Origin: Amycolatopsis sp. A133
Lineage (GTDB): Bacteria; Actinomycetota; Actinomycetes; Mycobacteriales; Pseudonocardiaceae
NCBI RefSeq assembly: GCF_031082405.1
Contig: NZ_JAVHJU010000051.1
Location: forward strand, 1 to 64,000
Direction: 5' to 3'
DNA: 64,000 bases
The translations under genes and the position numbers were made by a program. A model generated the notes under the pieces. It saw only the letters and a program-made list of their open reading frames with translations. It ran no database searches and was not told where the DNA came from. Each line of letters starts with the position of its first letter. Positions within the stretch are counted from its first letter, which is position 1. Shown here piece after piece: positions 1 to 8,191 of the stretch.

Positions 1-109
1 ACCTGCGAGACACCAGGACATCCTCCCTCCAGACCACCGTCTGGAATCAAGGTGTCCGGCCCCACGGGGCAACTCCACGTGATGCCCCTCTGATCACGCT
101 TGATGCCCG

Positions 110-1237
110 TTACTTGCCGGGGCGGGTTAGGCCGGATTTGCCGGCCTTCAGGCTCAGGATGTTCTTGTCCGTGTCCTGGAGGGCCTTCGTGACCTGGGCG
201 GACGGTGGGGATGTCGACAAGTCGATCAGGCGGATCGGGGTGTCCAGCTTGATCAGGGTCGGGATGTACTCGGCCTTGTCGACCTTCCAGCGGTCGCCAT
301 CGCGGACGAAGCGGAAGCGGGCCGCCGCGCCCTCTTCCGTGTCGCCCTTGGGTTCGGAGTGGCGGGCGATGCTGTTGCCGAGCCCGTAGGCCACCCACTT
401 GTCCCCGATCTTCTCGAACGGCTGGACCACGTGGGCGTGGTGGCCGACGATCAGGTCGACGTCGTCCGACGCCAGGATCTTCTTGGCTTGCGACCGCTGC
501 TCGGCCGTCGGGTCGTGCTGGTACTCGACGCCCCAGTGCAGGCTCGCGATCACGACCTGCGCGCCGGCTTCGCGGGCCTTGCGAGCCGCGGCGAGAACGT
601 CGTCGACGTCGATCTGGTTGGCCAGCCACGGTTTGCCGGCCGGCACCTTGATGCCGTTGAAGCCGAAGCTGTAGGACACCTGGGCGACCTTGACGCCGTT
701 GACGTCGAGGACCAGCGGTTTTGCGGCTTCGGCGGCCGACCGGGCCGAGCCGGTGTGTTTGACGCCGATTTCGTCGAGCTTGTCCAGGGTGCGGGTGACG
801 CCCTCGGCGCCCTGGTCGATCGTGTGGTTGGACGACGTCGAGCAGGTGTCGTACCCGGTGTCCTTGATCGCGTCGGCGATCTCGGGCGGCGCACTGAACG
901 ACGGGTAGCCGCTGTACGGGCCGCCCTCCTTCGCCAGCGGCGTCTCGAGGTGGCAGATCCCCAGGTCGGCGCCGGAGATCAGCGGCCTGATCCCGGCCAG
1001 CAGCGGCCGGTAGTCGATCTTCCCGCCGCCGTCCGCCTCGGCCTGCTCGGTCAGCGCCGGGTGGATCAGGACGTCGCCGGTGGCGACGACGCTGAACGAC
1101 CCGTCGGGCGCGGCAGCCGACGACGACGCCGTCGCCTCCGGGAACGGTGTCGGGGCCGGCCCGGACTGCGCCGGGCTGCTGCAGGCGGCCGCCAGGACGG
1201 CGAACCCGGCGAGCGCGGCGACGCGGTGCTTCGTCAT
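110..1237 (-). CDS. CapA-family lipoprotein (poly-gamma-glutamate capsule-type metallophosphatase fold)
   Basis: A 375-aa exported lipoprotein. The N-terminus is basic then hydrophobic and ends in a lipobox (LAAAC, Cys19), followed by a Pro/Ala/Ser linker. The rest is a PGA_cap/CapA domain: GDVLIHP near residue 54, LETPL, SSNHTID, HWG, GHHAHV and GLGNS follow in the family order, so the metallophosphoesterase-like site looks intact. CapA homologues act on capsule or cell-wall polymers at the membrane, but the substrate here is unknown. The ATG at 1237 is chosen because AGGGGGA sits just upstream and it begins the signal peptide. The gene diverges from the sugar ABC operon. Confidence 0.85.
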   Translation of the reverse strand: MTKHRVAALAGFAVLAAACSSPAQSGPAPTPFPEATASSSAAAPDGSFSVVATGDVLIHPALTEQAEADGGGKIDYRPLLAGIRPLISGADLGICHLETPLAKEGGPYSGYPSFSAPPEIADAIKDTGYDTCSTSSNHTIDQGAEGVTRTLDKLDEIGVKHTGSARSAAEAAKPLVLDVNGVKVAQVSYSFGFNGIKVPAGKPWLANQIDVDDVLAAARKAREAGAQVVIASLHWGVEYQHDPTAEQRSQAKKILASDDVDLIVGHHAHVVQPFEKIGDKWVAYGLGNSIARHSEPKGDTEEGAAARFRFVRDGDRWKVDKAEYIPTLIKLDTPIRLIDLSTSPPSAQVTKALQDTDKNILSLKAGKSGLTRPGK

Positions 1238-1553
1238 CGGTCCCCCTAACGTGGTCCGGCCATCCTGCCAGCCGGGCGAACCCGGCAGAGACGGCATCCC
1301 GGTCGCCGTGAAACTTCCACCACAGTCGACAACACCGATCAGAACATCGGCACGAGACAAAACCGGACAACGCGCAGCGCAGAGCCGAAAAAATACGATA
1401 AATGACCCCCACATGCGCCACCACAGAACTACAGAGAGTAGGTCTCACTCCGCTAACTGCGCCTTGACGCTCCCCGAACGGGTGTTTTGTAATACGAGTC
1501 ACTTCGCGGTACCCGACAGCCCCACTCGACCTCGGCCCCCATGGGAGCACTCG
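1238..1553. other. Divergent intergenic region between capA-like gene and sugar ABC operon
   Basis: This 316-bp stretch has no convincing gene. It is more A/T-rich than its surroundings around 1385-1500 and must hold promoters for both flanking genes. It carries a perfect FadR-subfamily operator (see 1487-1497). No riboswitch or T-box architecture was recognised. Confidence 0.7.
1487..1497 (+). promoter_or_regulatory. Predicted FadR/GntR-type operator TTGTAATACGA
   Basis: The 11-mer matches the FadR-subfamily consensus TNGTNNNACNA at every fixed position. It lies 57 bp upstream of the binding-protein start. The FadR-type regulator encoded at 5234-5890, the last gene of the same cluster, is the obvious candidate ligand-responsive repressor. 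Binding is inferred, not shown. Confidence 0.6.
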
Positions 1554-2579
1554 ATGTCCACATACCCGCACAGGTTCCGGACCTGGAGCGTTGTTGGTTG
1601 TTGTTTGATTTCCGGAGCCCTGCTGGCCTCCTGCTCCTCCGGCAAAGACACCGCGGCGCCCCAGCAGCAGGCGCCGTCGAACGGCAAGATCACCCTCTAC
1701 TACCTGCAGAAACAGGGCGACCAGCAGTACTTCGTCGAGCAGGCGCAGGGTGCGCAGGAGAAGGCGAAGGAGCTCGGTGTCGAGCTCAAGGTGGTCAACC
1801 TCGGCCAAGACGCCAACAAGGCGATCACCGAACTGGACGCCGCGGTCGCCCAAGGCGCCAACGGGGTCGCCATCGTCGTCCCGGACCAGGCCATCGGCCC
1901 GCAGGTGATCGACAAGGCCAAGAGCGCGGGCATCCCGCTGATCGCCTCCGACGACGTCATCAAGGACGGCTCGGGCGCGAAGGCCCCGTTCGTCGGCTTC
2001 AACGGCAGCCAGATGGGCGACTCGGTCGGCACCGAGGCCGGCAAGCTGTTCAAGGCCGCGGGCTGGACCGCCGCCGACACGAAGATCATCAGCGCCTTCA
2101 AGCAGGACCTGACCGTCTGCACCGACCGCGTCAACGCCTCGAAAGCCGCGTTCGCCAAGTCCGCCGGCGCGGACGTCCCGGTGATCAACGTCGGCACCGA
2201 CAACTCCCCCGTCGACGCGCAGAACCGTTCCGGCGCGGTGATCGGCTCCAACCCGGGCGTCAAGCACTGGGTGGTCTGGGGCTGCAACGACGAGAACGAG
2301 ACCGGTGTCGTGACCGCGCTGGCCAACTCCGGCGTCGCCGCGAACAACATCATCGGCGTCGGGCTCGGCGCCTACCTCACCTGCAAGGACTGGGCCGCAG
2401 GCAAGGACACCGGCAACAAGGCCGCGCTGTACATCTCCGGCGCCGAGGTCGGTCGTTCGGCGATCCAGGTGCTGGTCGACAAGGTGAAGAACGGCAAGGA
2501 GCTGCCCGCCGAGACGATCGCCAAGACCACGATCGTCAACAAGGACAACTACAAGCAGGCCGGCGTCAACTGCACCTGA
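1554..2579 (+). CDS. Sugar ABC transporter substrate-binding lipoprotein, arabinose (AraF)-type
   Basis: A 341-aa lipoprotein with lipobox LASC (Cys27) followed by a two-lobed periplasmic-binding-protein (Peripla_BP_4) fold. Stretches such as NPGVKHWVVWGCND near the hinge and the ending with VNKDNYKQAG resemble the E. coli L-arabinose binding protein AraF more than the ribose or xylose proteins. Arabinose or a related pentose/galactose is therefore the best guess for ligand. The ATG at 1554 has GGGAG upstream and starts the signal peptide; longer in-frame extensions lack one. The ATPase and permease genes follow in the same direction. Confidence 0.85.
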   Translation: MSTYPHRFRTWSVVGCCLISGALLASCSSGKDTAAPQQQAPSNGKITLYYLQKQGDQQYFVEQAQGAQEKAKELGVELKVVNLGQDANKAITELDAAVAQGANGVAIVVPDQAIGPQVIDKAKSAGIPLIASDDVIKDGSGAKAPFVGFNGSQMGDSVGTEAGKLFKAAGWTAADTKIISAFKQDLTVCTDRVNASKAAFAKSAGADVPVINVGTDNSPVDAQNRSGAVIGSNPGVKHWVVWGCNDENETGVVTALANSGVAANNIIGVGLGAYLTCKDWAAGKDTGNKAALYISGAEVGRSAIQVLVDKVKNGKELPAETIAKTTIVNKDNYKQAGVNCT

Positions 2580-2581
2580 CC

Positions 2582-2640
2582 AGCTTTCACGTGAAAGCTG
2601 CGCTTTGTCCCGCAAAGCGGAGCTTTCACGTGAAAGCTCC
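2582..2640. repeat. Two copies of palindrome AGCTTTCACGTGAAAGCT flanking a smaller hairpin
   Basis: Perfect 18-bp palindromes lie at 2582-2599 and 2621-2638; the second extends to GGAGCTTTC...GAAAGCTCC. Between them CGCTTTG and CAAAGCG form another hairpin. The array sits between the binding-protein gene and the ATPase gene of one operon, where a hairpin can protect upstream mRNA or attenuate downstream transcription. Three more copies occur at 49843-49860, 49876-49893 and 57337-57354. Confidence 0.85.
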
Positions 2641-2670
2641 GCTCCCGGGTTCCGCCGTAGAAAGGGACAC

Positions 2671-4209
2671 ATGTCCGGCTCTCCTCCCGCGCTCGCCGTC
2701 GAGGGCATCGGCAAGCGCTTCTCCGGTGTCACCGCCCTCGACGACGTCTCGCTGGAGTTCCGCTCCGGCGAAGTACTGGCCCTGATGGGCGAGAACGGCG
2801 CCGGCAAGTCGACGCTGCTGCGTGTGCTATCCGGCGACCAGGGCCCGGACGAGGGCCGGCTGCTCCTGGACGGCACCGAGGTCGCCTTCGACACCCCGCG
2901 CGCGGCGATGGCCGCCGGGGTGCGCGTGATCTACCAGGAACCCGAAATCATCCCGCACGTTTCGGTGGCGGAGAACGTCTTCGTCGGCGAGCTCCCCGCG
3001 AAGGCGCGGGTGTTCAACCGCCGCACACTCATGAAGGCCACGCACGACGCGCTCGTCGAGTACGGCTTCGAAGGCGTCCTCAACCCGGCCACGCTCGGCG
3101 TCGCCCTGTCCGCCGCGCAGCGCCAGATCGTCGAGATCCTGCGCGTGCTCACCGCGGCCACCCCGCCGAAGGTGATCGCGTTCGACGAACCGACGTCTTC
3201 CCTGTCGGAACACGAGGTGGAGGCGCTGTTCCGGCTCATCGGCCGGCTGCGCGACAGCGGGGTCGCGGTCGTCTACGTCTCGCACCGGATGAAGGAGATC
3301 TTCCAGCTCGCCGACCGCGTCGCCGTGCTGCGGGACGGGAAGCTCGTCGGCGTCCAGCAGGCCGCGGAGACCGACGAACCCAGCCTGGTGCGGATGATGA
3401 TCGGCCGCGACCTCTCCGCCCTGGAACGCCGGAGCACGCAGGAGGCCGGCGAGGTCGTCCTGCAGCTGACCGACATCACGACCGACGACGTCACCGGCAT
3501 CTCCCTGCAGGTCCGCGCGGGTGAGGTCGTCTGCCTGGCCGGGCTGGTCGGTGCCGGACGGTCCGAGCTGGCCCGCGCGATCGTCGGTGACCTGCCGATC
3601 CGGTCCGGGACCGTGGAACTCGCCGGGAAGCGGCTGCGCGCGCACAACCCGGGTGACGCGGTCAAAGCGGGTATCGGCTTCGCGCCCGAGGAGCGCAAGA
3701 CGGACGCGTTGCTCATGCAGCGGTCCGTACGCGACAACATCTCGATCTCGGTGCTCGACCGCCTTCGCCGCTTCCGCGTCGTGAAGCGGGCAAAGGAGCG
3801 CGCCCTCGTCGAGGAGTACGTACGCGAGCTTCGCGTGCGGACGCCGTCGATGGAGCAGGAAGTCCGCAAGCTGTCCGGCGGCAACCAGCAGAAGGCCGTC
3901 CTCGCGCGCTGGCTCGCGCGGAGGCCGAAGCTGCTGATCCTCGACGAGCCGACCCGCGGGGTCGACGTCGGCGCGAAGGCCGAGATCTACCGGATCATCG
4001 ACGGCCTCGCCGCCGAAGGCATCGCGCTGCTGGTCATCTCCTCGGACCTGCCCGAAGTGCTGACGCTGGCCGACCGCATCCTCGTCATGCGCGCCGGGCG
4101 CCTGGCCGGTGAGCTCGGCCGCGAGGAAGCGACCGAGGAAGCCGTGCTGACCCTCGCCATCCCCGAAACCGAACCAGCCGTGGACGAAGCCCAGGAGGTC
4201 GGCGCATGA
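2671..4209 (+). CDS. Sugar ABC transporter ATP-binding protein (two-domain, AraG/RbsA type)
   Basis: A 512-aa protein with two tandem ABC domains that powers sugar import. Domain 1 has Walker A GENGAGKST (residues 40-48) and Walker B FDEPTSS. Domain 2 has the degenerate GLVGAGRSE P-loop typical of carbohydrate importers (CUT2), a canonical LSGGNQQK signature and LDEPTRGVDVGAK. The start at 2671 follows AAAGGGACAC; an upstream in-frame ATG at 2605 lies inside the palindromic repeats and is rejected. The stop overlaps the permease start (ATGA at 4206-4209), so the two are translationally coupled. Confidence 0.93.
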   Translation: MSGSPPALAVEGIGKRFSGVTALDDVSLEFRSGEVLALMGENGAGKSTLLRVLSGDQGPDEGRLLLDGTEVAFDTPRAAMAAGVRVIYQEPEIIPHVSVAENVFVGELPAKARVFNRRTLMKATHDALVEYGFEGVLNPATLGVALSAAQRQIVEILRVLTAATPPKVIAFDEPTSSLSEHEVEALFRLIGRLRDSGVAVVYVSHRMKEIFQLADRVAVLRDGKLVGVQQAAETDEPSLVRMMIGRDLSALERRSTQEAGEVVLQLTDITTDDVTGISLQVRAGEVVCLAGLVGAGRSELARAIVGDLPIRSGTVELAGKRLRAHNPGDAVKAGIGFAPEERKTDALLMQRSVRDNISISVLDRLRRFRVVKRAKERALVEEYVRELRVRTPSMEQEVRKLSGGNQQKAVLARWLARRPKLLILDEPTRGVDVGAKAEIYRIIDGLAAEGIALLVISSDLPEVLTLADRILVMRAGRLAGELGREEATEEAVLTLAIPETEPAVDEAQEVGA

Positions 4210-5231
4210 GCACCCCCACGAAGGAAACGTCGGCCCCCGCCGCGCCACCCCAGCCGTCGGCCGCGCGCCGGGTGCTGACCGGCATCGGCGTGCAGAACTC
4301 GAGCCTGATCATCACGCTGATCGCGCTGGTGATCCTGCTGAGCGTGCTGAACGAGAACTTCTTCCGCACCAACAACCTGCTGCTGATCGGCAGCGCGATC
4401 ACCATCATGGGGCTGCTGGCCCTGGTACAGACCTTGGTCATCATCCTGGGCGCGCTGGACATCTCGGTCGGCTCGATGGCCGGGCTGGCCTCGGTCATCT
4501 CGGCGATGGTGTTCACCTCGACCGGCAACGCCGAGGTCGGCATCCTCGCCGCGGTCGGCGTCGGCATCCTCTGCGGCCTGGTCAACGGCATGATCATCAT
4601 CTTCGGCCGGGTCAACCCGGTGGTCGCGACGCTGGCGATGCTCGCCACCTACAAGGGCATCGCGCAGGTCATCTCCGACGGCAAGGCGCAGGGCTACACC
4701 GGCGGCGACGACCTGTTCATCTTCCTGGCCAAGGGGTCCGTGCTCGGGCTGCCGTCGCTGGTGTGGGTGTTCCTGATCGTCGCGGCGCTGCTGCACTTCC
4801 TGCTCAAGTACACCGACATCGGCCGCAACGTCTACGCCATCGGCGGCAACGACACCGCCGCGCGGCTGGCCGGCATCAACATCAACCGGTACATCATCGG
4901 CGTCTACGCCCTGGTCGGCGTGGTCGCGGCGATCGCGGGCGTGCTGATCACCGCGCGCACCGGCTCCGGCCAGCCGACGTCCGGGTCCGAGGGCCTGGAG
5001 CTGCAGGCCGTCACCGGCGCCGCGCTCGGCGGCACGATGCTCAAGGGTGGCCGCGGGTCGATCATTTCGACCGTGCTCGCGGTGGTCATCCTGGGCGTGC
5101 TCGACAACGGCATGTCCGGGCTGGGCATCAACCCGTTCTGGCAGAACGTGGCCCACGGCGCCCTGCTCGTGATCGCGGTCGTGCTGCAGCAGCTGCGCAG
5201 CGGGGAGCGGCGCGTCGGCCTGCCCGAGTAG
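4206..5231 (+). CDS. Sugar ABC transporter permease (AraH/RbsC type)
   Basis: A 341-aa integral membrane protein of the BPD_transp_2 (CUT2) family. After a cytosolic Pro/Ala-rich N-terminus of about 30 residues there are about ten hydrophobic segments. The conserved loops GALDISVGSMAGL, NGMIIIFGRVNPVVATLAM and GRNVYAIGGNDTAARLAGI match family permeases. It pairs with the ATPase just upstream, with a 4-bp overlap, to form the channel of the importer. The GntR gene begins two bases after its stop. Confidence 0.92.
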   Translation: MSTPTKETSAPAAPPQPSAARRVLTGIGVQNSSLIITLIALVILLSVLNENFFRTNNLLLIGSAITIMGLLALVQTLVIILGALDISVGSMAGLASVISAMVFTSTGNAEVGILAAVGVGILCGLVNGMIIIFGRVNPVVATLAMLATYKGIAQVISDGKAQGYTGGDDLFIFLAKGSVLGLPSLVWVFLIVAALLHFLLKYTDIGRNVYAIGGNDTAARLAGININRYIIGVYALVGVVAAIAGVLITARTGSGQPTSGSEGLELQAVTGAALGGTMLKGGRGSIISTVLAVVILGVLDNGMSGLGINPFWQNVAHGALLVIAVVLQQLRSGERRVGLPE

Positions 5232-5233
5232 CG

Positions 5234-5890
5234 GTGAGCCTCCACGCTCGGATCGTCGACGAACTGGGCAGGCTCATCGTCGAAGGCGTCCTCGGGGACG
5301 GGCAGCCGCTCGTCCCCGAGGAGCTCGGCCGCCGGTTCTCCGCGTCGCGGACGGTGGTGCGCGAAGCGTTGCGCGTGCTGGAGTCCAAGGGCATGGTCAC
5401 CGCCCGGCCGCGGGTCGGGACCTGGACGCTGCCGCCCGAGGCGTGGGACGCGATCGACCCGGACATCATCGCCTGGCGCGTCGGGGGTCCCGACGGCCGC
5501 GAGCACCTGCGCGAGCTGCGGGAGCTGCGGCTGGCCATCGAACCGCAGGCGGCGCGGATGGCCGCGCAGCACCGGCGACCGGACGAGCTTTCGGCGATGG
5601 CGGCGGCCTACGCGCAGATGGCCGACGCGGTCGAGCGCGCCGACGGCGAAGCCTTCCGGGACGCCGATTCGCGGTTCCACGCGGCGCTGATCCGGGCGTC
5701 GGGGAACGCGCTGATCGCGCAGCTGCAGGTGCCGGTGGTCGCCGCCCTGAAGGCGCACGGCGAGCCGATGGAGCTCGTGGCGCATTCCCGGGTGCTGACG
5801 CTGGTGCTGGCGAAGGACGCCGACGGCGCCGAGTCCGCGTCCCGCCGGTTGCTGGAAACCGTTGCGGCGTACCGCTCATCGGCACCTTGA
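5234..5890 (+). CDS. GntR-family (FadR subfamily) transcriptional regulator
   Basis: A 218-aa protein with an N-terminal winged helix (residues about 1-70, including FSASRTVVREALRVLESKGMV) and a C-terminal all-helical FCD domain with metal/ligand-binding positions in DADSRFHAAL and H-containing C-terminal helices. The GTG start at 5234 is 2 bp after the permease stop, so it is the last gene of the transporter operon. It probably senses a sugar acid or the transported sugar and binds the TNGTNNNACNA site at 1487-1497. The ligand is not readable from sequence. Confidence 0.85.
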   Translation: MSLHARIVDELGRLIVEGVLGDGQPLVPEELGRRFSASRTVVREALRVLESKGMVTARPRVGTWTLPPEAWDAIDPDIIAWRVGGPDGREHLRELRELRLAIEPQAARMAAQHRRPDELSAMAAAYAQMADAVERADGEAFRDADSRFHAALIRASGNALIAQLQVPVVAALKAHGEPMELVAHSRVLTLVLAKDADGAESASRRLLETVAAYRSSAP

Positions 5891-5954
5891 CACGTCCACC
5901 GGGAAGCGCTTCACTCGCTGCGGACGACCGCCGCCATGACGTGCTGAGGCATCA

Positions 5955-5996
5955 GGGGCTTCGCCCCAAGCCGGGGGCTCCGCCACCCGGACCCCC
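5955..5996. repeat. REP-like double hairpin (GGGGCTTCGCCCC and GGGGG...CCCCC)
   Basis: GGGGCTTCGCCCC at 5955-5967 is a tight 5-bp stem, followed by a GGGGG...CCCCC stem at 5973-5996. It lies between the regulator gene and the GH105 gene. It could terminate the ABC operon while leaving GH105 its own promoter. GC-rich elements of this kind are common between actinomycete genes. Confidence 0.6.
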
Positions 5997-6024
5997 GCAA
6001 CCGACCATTGAGGAGGACGCTTTC

Positions 6025-7119
6025 ATGCGTTTCCCGGGAATTCGCGGTTTCGGCGTGCTCGCGGCCGTGGCGTTGACCGGTGGGTTGTTGCCGACGACGG
6101 CGGTGGCTTCCGCCGCTTCCTGCGCCGTTTCGGACGAAATGGTCGCCGCGGGCAACTACTGGGCCGCCAACGGCACGAACCCCGCCGCGCCGGACTGGCA
6201 GAACGCGACGTTCCACGTCGGCAACCTCGCGCTGGTCCGGACCACCGGCCAGTCCAACCACAAGACGTACCCCTGGGCGCAGGCCAACGCCTACCAGCTC
6301 CCGGACGACCCGAAGCGGCCGTTCTTCCCCGACAACCAGGCCGCCGGCGAGGCGTACCTGGACCTCTACACCTACTTCCACCCGGAGATCCCGCTCGACT
6401 CGATCCGCACGCGGATCAAGGCCGAAGTGGCTTCGGTGCAGGCGGGCCACCGCGACTACTGGAACTACGTCGACGCGCTGAACATGGCGATGCCGTCGTT
6501 CGCGCGGATGAGCCTGATCGACCATGATCCGTCCTATTTGGACGCGATGGATCAGCTCTTCCGCTCTTCGGAACGCAAGCTGTTCAACGAGTTCACCGGC
6601 TTGTGGTACCGAGACGCGCGGTTCACGGGCTCGGGCGTGTTCTGGTCCCGCGGCAACGGCTGGGCCCTGGCGGCGCTGACGAAGGTCCTGCAGGTGCTGC
6701 CCGCCGACGACCCGCGGCGGCCGGAGTACCTGCGCGTGTTCAAGAAGATGGCCTCGACGCTGGCGCTGGTCCAGCGCCGCGACGGCTTCTGGAACTCCGA
6801 CCTGCTGAACCCGTGGAACCACGGCGGCCCGGAGTCCAGCGGCACGGCGTTCTTCGCGTTCGGCATCGGCTGGGGTATCAACGCGGGCATCCTCGACGCG
6901 GCCCGCTTCCGCCCGGTGGTCGACAAGGCGTGGACGGCGCTGTCGGCGAAGGCACTGCAGCCCAGCGGCCTGGTGGGGTATGTCCAGCCGGTGGGCGACC
7001 GCCCGGCCACGGCTCACGCGACCGACACCGCGGCGTACGGGGTGGGCGCGTTCCTGCTGGCGGGCCAGGAAGTGGCCAAGCTCCAGGGCTGCTCGGCAAC
7101 GGAGGCCCACCGGTCGTGA
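6025..7119 (+). CDS. Secreted glycoside hydrolase family 105/88 (unsaturated glycuronyl hydrolase)
   Basis: A 364-aa protein with a Sec signal peptide (charged start, hydrophobic run, cleavage near VASAASC). It is followed by the (alpha/alpha)6-barrel signature of YteR/GH105 enzymes: NDNQ-like FPDNQAAGE, DALNMAMPSFARMS, FWSRGNGWALAAL, WNSDLLNPWNHGGPESSG. These enzymes remove the 4,5-unsaturated uronic acid left by polysaccharide lyases on rhamnogalacturonan or related polymers. RBS AGGAGG at 6011 and the signal peptide fix the ATG at 6025. Its position beside the arabinose-type importer suggests joint use of pectin or arabinogalactan fragments. Secretion is notable because many GH105 enzymes are cytoplasmic. 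Confidence 0.85.
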   Translation: MRFPGIRGFGVLAAVALTGGLLPTTAVASAASCAVSDEMVAAGNYWAANGTNPAAPDWQNATFHVGNLALVRTTGQSNHKTYPWAQANAYQLPDDPKRPFFPDNQAAGEAYLDLYTYFHPEIPLDSIRTRIKAEVASVQAGHRDYWNYVDALNMAMPSFARMSLIDHDPSYLDAMDQLFRSSERKLFNEFTGLWYRDARFTGSGVFWSRGNGWALAALTKVLQVLPADDPRRPEYLRVFKKMASTLALVQRRDGFWNSDLLNPWNHGGPESSGTAFFAFGIGWGINAGILDAARFRPVVDKAWTALSAKALQPSGLVGYVQPVGDRPATAHATDTAAYGVGAFLLAGQEVAKLQGCSATEAHRS

Positions 7120-7155
7120 GTGGTAAGGCGGGTTAGAACCCGCCTTACCACTCAC
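7116..7155. terminator. Perfect 19-bp inverted repeat (bidirectional terminator), family with 62164-62203
   Basis: The left arm is GTGAGTGGTAAGGCGGGTT, the spacer is AG, and the right arm is the exact complement. The GH105 stop codon (7117-7119) lies in the left arm, and the convergent esterase gene ends 24 bp beyond. A 40-bp sister copy with two changed positions is at 62164-62203, again between convergent genes. Confidence 0.85.
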
Positions 7156-7178
7156 GACGGCCGCGGCAGACTGGGGAC

Positions 7179-8174
7179 TCAGGCGATGTGCCAGACCGCG
7201 CCGGCGCCGTCGAGCAGGTCCTGGTCGAGCCCGAAGTAGCCCCGTTCGGGTTTGGTGTCGGTGCGCCGGCGGCCGGCCGGGAGGTCGGCCGTGAGTTTCC
7301 AGGTCTCCGTGCCCTGCTGCAGCAAGCCCTCGTAGGTGTCCGGCTCCGGTTCACCGAGGCCGAGGGCTTCGCTGTGGCCGAGGCTGCCGGCGACGAAGGC
7401 GTAGCGGTCGCCGAGCAGGGCCGCGACGATCGCCCCCGCACCGGAGCCCGAGCGTTGCAGGTGGCTGTTGTGCGCGAACACCAGCGTCCGGCCGCGTGGA
7501 CGCTCGAAGTCGCGGATGTCCAGGAGGTTCTCGGCCATGAGCACCGCCCGCACGCCCGCGAGGCGCGAGATCCTCGTGTCCCGGTCGCCGGGCTGGGCCG
7601 AGGCCGCGTGGTAGCGCAGCAGGCCGCGTCCCGCGACGGCGTGCACCTTGGCCCGCTCCCAGGCAGCGTCCAGCCGCGGCGCGCGAGCCTGGATGGCGAC
7701 GAGCAACTCGTCGGCGATGACGCGCAGCTCGCGGGCCTCGGGTGAGGCGCCGGGCGAGGCCGCCGGGTCGAGGATCGCCTCTTGACGGCTCCACCGCTCG
7801 TCGTCCCCGGTCAGGGCCGCGATGTCGACGTCGAGGCCGAGGTAGTCGCGGGCGTGTTCGAGGTAGGTGCGCGGGCTGGGCGCGCTGAACATCTCGGTCG
7901 GGGCGTCGAAGCCGTGGAACGCCAGCGGCTCGTCGGCCTGCTCGTTGTGTTCGCGCAGCCACGCGAGCAGCTGCCGGTTGGCGTCCACCTCGCCCAGGTT
8001 GTGCGAGAAGCCGCCGTCGAGCGCGGCCACCCGGTCGGTCTCCAGCGCGATCGACCGGAAGCCGTGCTCGGCGAGCTGGGCGAAGAGGTCGTTGCGGAGC
8101 CGCGCACAGGCCGGTTCGAAGTGGGTGGGCTCGCCCAGCCCGAGCAGTTCGGCGGTGAAGTCGGTGAGGTCCAT
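7179..8174 (-). CDS. Erythromycin-esterase-like hydrolase (EreA/B superfamily)
   Basis: A 331-aa protein with the Ere-family landmarks: LGEPTHFEPA at the N-terminus, FRSIALETD, FHGFDAPTEM, and HNSHL with its flanking catalytic region near residue 235. True Ere enzymes open the macrolide lactone, but most family members are of unknown substrate, so macrolide resistance is only a possibility. The ATG at 8174 is preceded on this strand by TACGAT (8183-8188), which would place transcription start at or near the start codon. It is divergent from the MerR-type gene, with only 17 bp between the two starts. Confidence 0.8.
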   Translation of the reverse strand: MDLTDFTAELLGLGEPTHFEPACARLRNDLFAQLAEHGFRSIALETDRVAALDGGFSHNLGEVDANRQLLAWLREHNEQADEPLAFHGFDAPTEMFSAPSPRTYLEHARDYLGLDVDIAALTGDDERWSRQEAILDPAASPGASPEARELRVIADELLVAIQARAPRLDAAWERAKVHAVAGRGLLRYHAASAQPGDRDTRISRLAGVRAVLMAENLLDIRDFERPRGRTLVFAHNSHLQRSGSGAGAIVAALLGDRYAFVAGSLGHSEALGLGEPEPDTYEGLLQQGTETWKLTADLPAGRRRTDTKPERGYFGLDQDLLDGAGAVWHIA

Positions 8175-8182
8175 GTGGTTGA

Positions 8183-8188
8183 ATCGTA
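8183..8188 (-). promoter_or_regulatory. Predicted -10 (TACGAT) in a 17-bp divergent promoter
   Basis: TACGAT on the minus strand ends 8 nt before the esterase ATG. The whole divergent space (8175-8191) is too short for two leaders, so both transcripts must be nearly leaderless. The double-MerR protein probably controls both from an overlapping site. Confidence 0.5.
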
Positions 8189-8191
8189 TCC

